In this document: positions 61,686 to 64,000 of the stretch, one piece after another | How positions within the stretch are numbered: position 1 is the stretch's first letter | Layout of the letters: every line of letters begins with the position of its first letter | NCBI RefSeq assembly: GCF_014805625.2 | Contig: NW_023998431.1 | Span: forward strand, 1,600,886-1,664,885 | Direction: 5' to 3' | Origin: Glossina fuscipes | Lineage: Eukaryota > Arthropoda > Insecta > Diptera > Glossinidae | Length of the DNA stretch: 64,000 nt | Translations under genes and position numbers: made by a program | The notes under the pieces: model-generated | Database searches by the model: none | What the model saw: only the letters and a program-made list of their open reading frames with translations | Told to the model about the DNA's origin: nothing

Positions 61686-64000
61686 TTAAATATTTTAAAT
61701 TTGAAATGAACTAGAAAAAGTTGAATCATTTTTTTTATTAAAGCTTCCAATATTTGCTTTACTAACCAGTTAGCCAACGCGCTCTCTATGACGCACACAT
61801 GTATAAATATAAACAGATTTGCTCGTATTCATAACCTTTAAATGCAAACAAAATAAATAATTCATACGGAGTGAATTGTTTAGATTTAAGCTTAGACTAG
61901 ACGTGTTCCAGTATGTTTTGCTTAAAATTTCATTTAGTAAATCCATAATAGTAATTTAACATGTCATCTTATTTGTATTTGGATATTTGTGTTGTGTTCA
62001 TAAACAACTTTGCAATTCACAGCATTTGTCTGCAAGTCACGCTCAATCAAACTGAAGAGTTAATGCACTTTCAACACAAATATATCGACAACGTATACAC
62101 ATGCAAAGTAAAGTTTATTAAAAAATGCTTAAGGGTTTAAACGACGAAGTAGTAAGCATGCATACACAACCGTATACAGGTGTATTTTTTGTTTATGCGA
62201 AAGGCGCAGCGCAGCGCATAGAATATGGAAAATATATACAAGGCTCTCTGCCTTACTCCGCCGTCGCCATACATTGTCATACGGCTTGCAATCCCTTTTT
62301 GTTTTATATGTATTGACTGCACAGTTATATGCCTGCGCATGTGGTGCTTATGTATGCGTGTATGTTTATATTTATGTTTGTGTTTGTAGGTCGGTGTGTG
62401 TATCTATCATCGGTATTAATGTTGATATTATCCTGTTGTGCAATTTTCATTACAATTTTCATTGAAAAATTTATCATTCTTCCGCTCTTTCGGTTACAAG
62501 CTTAACATCTGTTACATATAAAATGGTGAACTGACATATGAGAAAGAAATGTACATATTAATAACATAAGTGAGAAGAATTTTTTTTATTTGGTTTTCCT
62601 TTTTATGTCTTCATTGAAGAATCGAAACGAGTTTCGTAAGCCCTACTCTCGCCTGCCCTAGTAGGTATTAATCCATTCATGAGACATGAATGTAACAAAA
62701 TTACTTTTCAACTAATTATGAACTTATCCCCTATTTAAGAGCGGAAAGACAAGCAATTATAAAAATCTTTAAAATGCACAAATATATTTAACGCATTCTC
62801 TGTAAAGGGGGGGCGGGCGGAACATATCCACAAAATTCTTCAACTCTCATGACAACTCTCATGAAGGCGAAATGGAATAAAAATGAAATTCATTTTTCAT
62901 ATACTCTCCACTTGAAATGCAATGTTTCCGAAGCGTTCATTTTTTACACTTGAAATAAATAAAGGAGAACAAAACAAGCATTTGATATTCCTTCCTATAT
63001 ATTTGGCATATAGTAGTTGCAAAAATAGTGTAAAAGCAACGTCGCATCTCATTTATATTACTCTCATTACATTCTCACCAAATTCTAATCATCAATTTGT
63101 ATTCTGTAGCCAACTGTTACCGAATATGCCTAGCAATTTGTTAATCAATACGGTAATGGACTTTATAGCTGATAAGAAGAACAACCCGTTGGTTACTTTA
63201 ATTTGTTTTCTTCGTTAGAACTGTTTGGCGCTCCACTATGGCTCATCGACATTACTTGCACTTAGGCGTTTGTAGTGTGGTGTTAACGCGACGCAACAAA
63301 TGGTTCCATATGTAAGGAGACATCCAACTAACAAGTTTTGATAGACATTCCGTCAATACTAATAGAAATAGAAGTAATTTCATGCATAACGCTATAAACG
63401 ATATTTTCATCAAAATTTTTAAATGGTGTGTGTGCAATTGCGGGAAGCGTTCCATGTCTCATATCATGTTTTTGGACGCTTTTCCACGCAAACCCGCTCT
63501 TATTTCACCAACAACACGAATAATTGTAAAGACGAATGTCCTTGAGAGTTATTGATTTATTGCAGTATACCAATAAATCAAAGGAAAAACTGCATGATCT
63601 TTGTCGGAAGATCACATAGCGAAATTTGTGGCACGTTGCAATATATTGTTAAAGCTGTATATTGTCCACATATCGGCATCATCATCTTTCATATCATAAA
63701 AAATCCGTATGACATTTTCATATATAAAAATGGCTCTTTTAGCCCACAAACCACACCTAAAACTTAATTTTTTGTGTGCATGTGGCTCTTTTAGAAACAA
63801 TACGTTTGCTCTCTGCCCACTAAATTGGCTTCGCTCCTTACTTACGAAGCCATTCATGTAACTAGGACTTTCATCCCACATGCACGAAGTGTAACCTTGG
63901 GGTCATTGTTTTCGTAATAAGTTTTACCAACGTCTTTACGCTGCACAACCACAAATGTATTAGTTTGGGGAAAAAGAAATCCATTATTTTTATATGAACT
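61569..64000 (+). other. Scgdelta: Scgdelta intron, incomplete at window end
   Basis: Starts with donor GTAAGC. It contains an (AT)n tract at 61,645-61,679 and AT-rich sequence with GTATGT-type motifs near 62,340-62,400. None of the open frames here resembles the sarcoglycan C-terminus, so the last exon lies beyond 64,000. Confidence 0.7.

Noticed and set aside
61569..64000. Search for the C-terminal sarcoglycan exon
   Set aside because: No frame gave the expected LES start or the Cys-rich end, so the exon is placed outside the window.

Overview
The window is AT-rich, intron-scale DNA from an insect, most likely a higher (schizophoran) fly. Three things point there: a split gene for the fly-type delta-sarcoglycan, CR1/Jockey- and I-type LINE remnants plus mariner and piggyBac fossils, and dense A/T, AT, CA and triplet microsatellites. 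Nothing bacterial or phage-like was seen, and I found no rRNA, tRNA or CRISPR array. The species cannot be fixed from this sequence.

Layout. (1) 1-20 kb is a transposon graveyard: a CR1-type LINE copy on the minus strand (1.7-4.6 kb), a small non-coding repeat (5.2-5.6 kb), a decayed coding-like stretch of unknown identity (7.87-8.69 kb), another non-coding repeat (9.8-10.5 kb), an I-clade LINE on the plus strand (11.6-14.9 kb), a second CR1-type copy on the minus strand (15.6-18.7 kb) and one more small repeat (19.1-19.4 kb). (2) 20-32 kb holds no gene I can defend; 25.5-31 kb is dominated by microsatellites. (3) 33.0-36.1 kb holds a dead mariner transposase and a dead piggyBac-type transposase in the same orientation. 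(4) 36-51 kb is mostly non-coding, with a possible isolated exon at 39.57-39.84 kb, two related small repeats (41.2-43.4 kb), a third CR1-type copy (46.2-47.5 kb) and a small repeat (48.9-49.6 kb). (5) 51.5-64 kb carries the only gene recognised: four internal coding exons of delta-sarcoglycan (Scgdelta) on the plus strand. The start exon and the last exon(s) are missing.

The four exons join in phase: the 51,507-51,670 exon ends after two bases of a codon, the next supplies the third base, and the remaining junctions also keep frame. They encode a very long cytoplasmic N-terminus with a poly-threonine tract, a single type II membrane anchor, and the start of the conserved extracellular sarcoglycan domain. 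The protein belongs to the dystrophin-associated complex of the muscle membrane. Every mobile element seen is broken by stops, frameshifts or deletions, so they are records of old activity rather than working genes.
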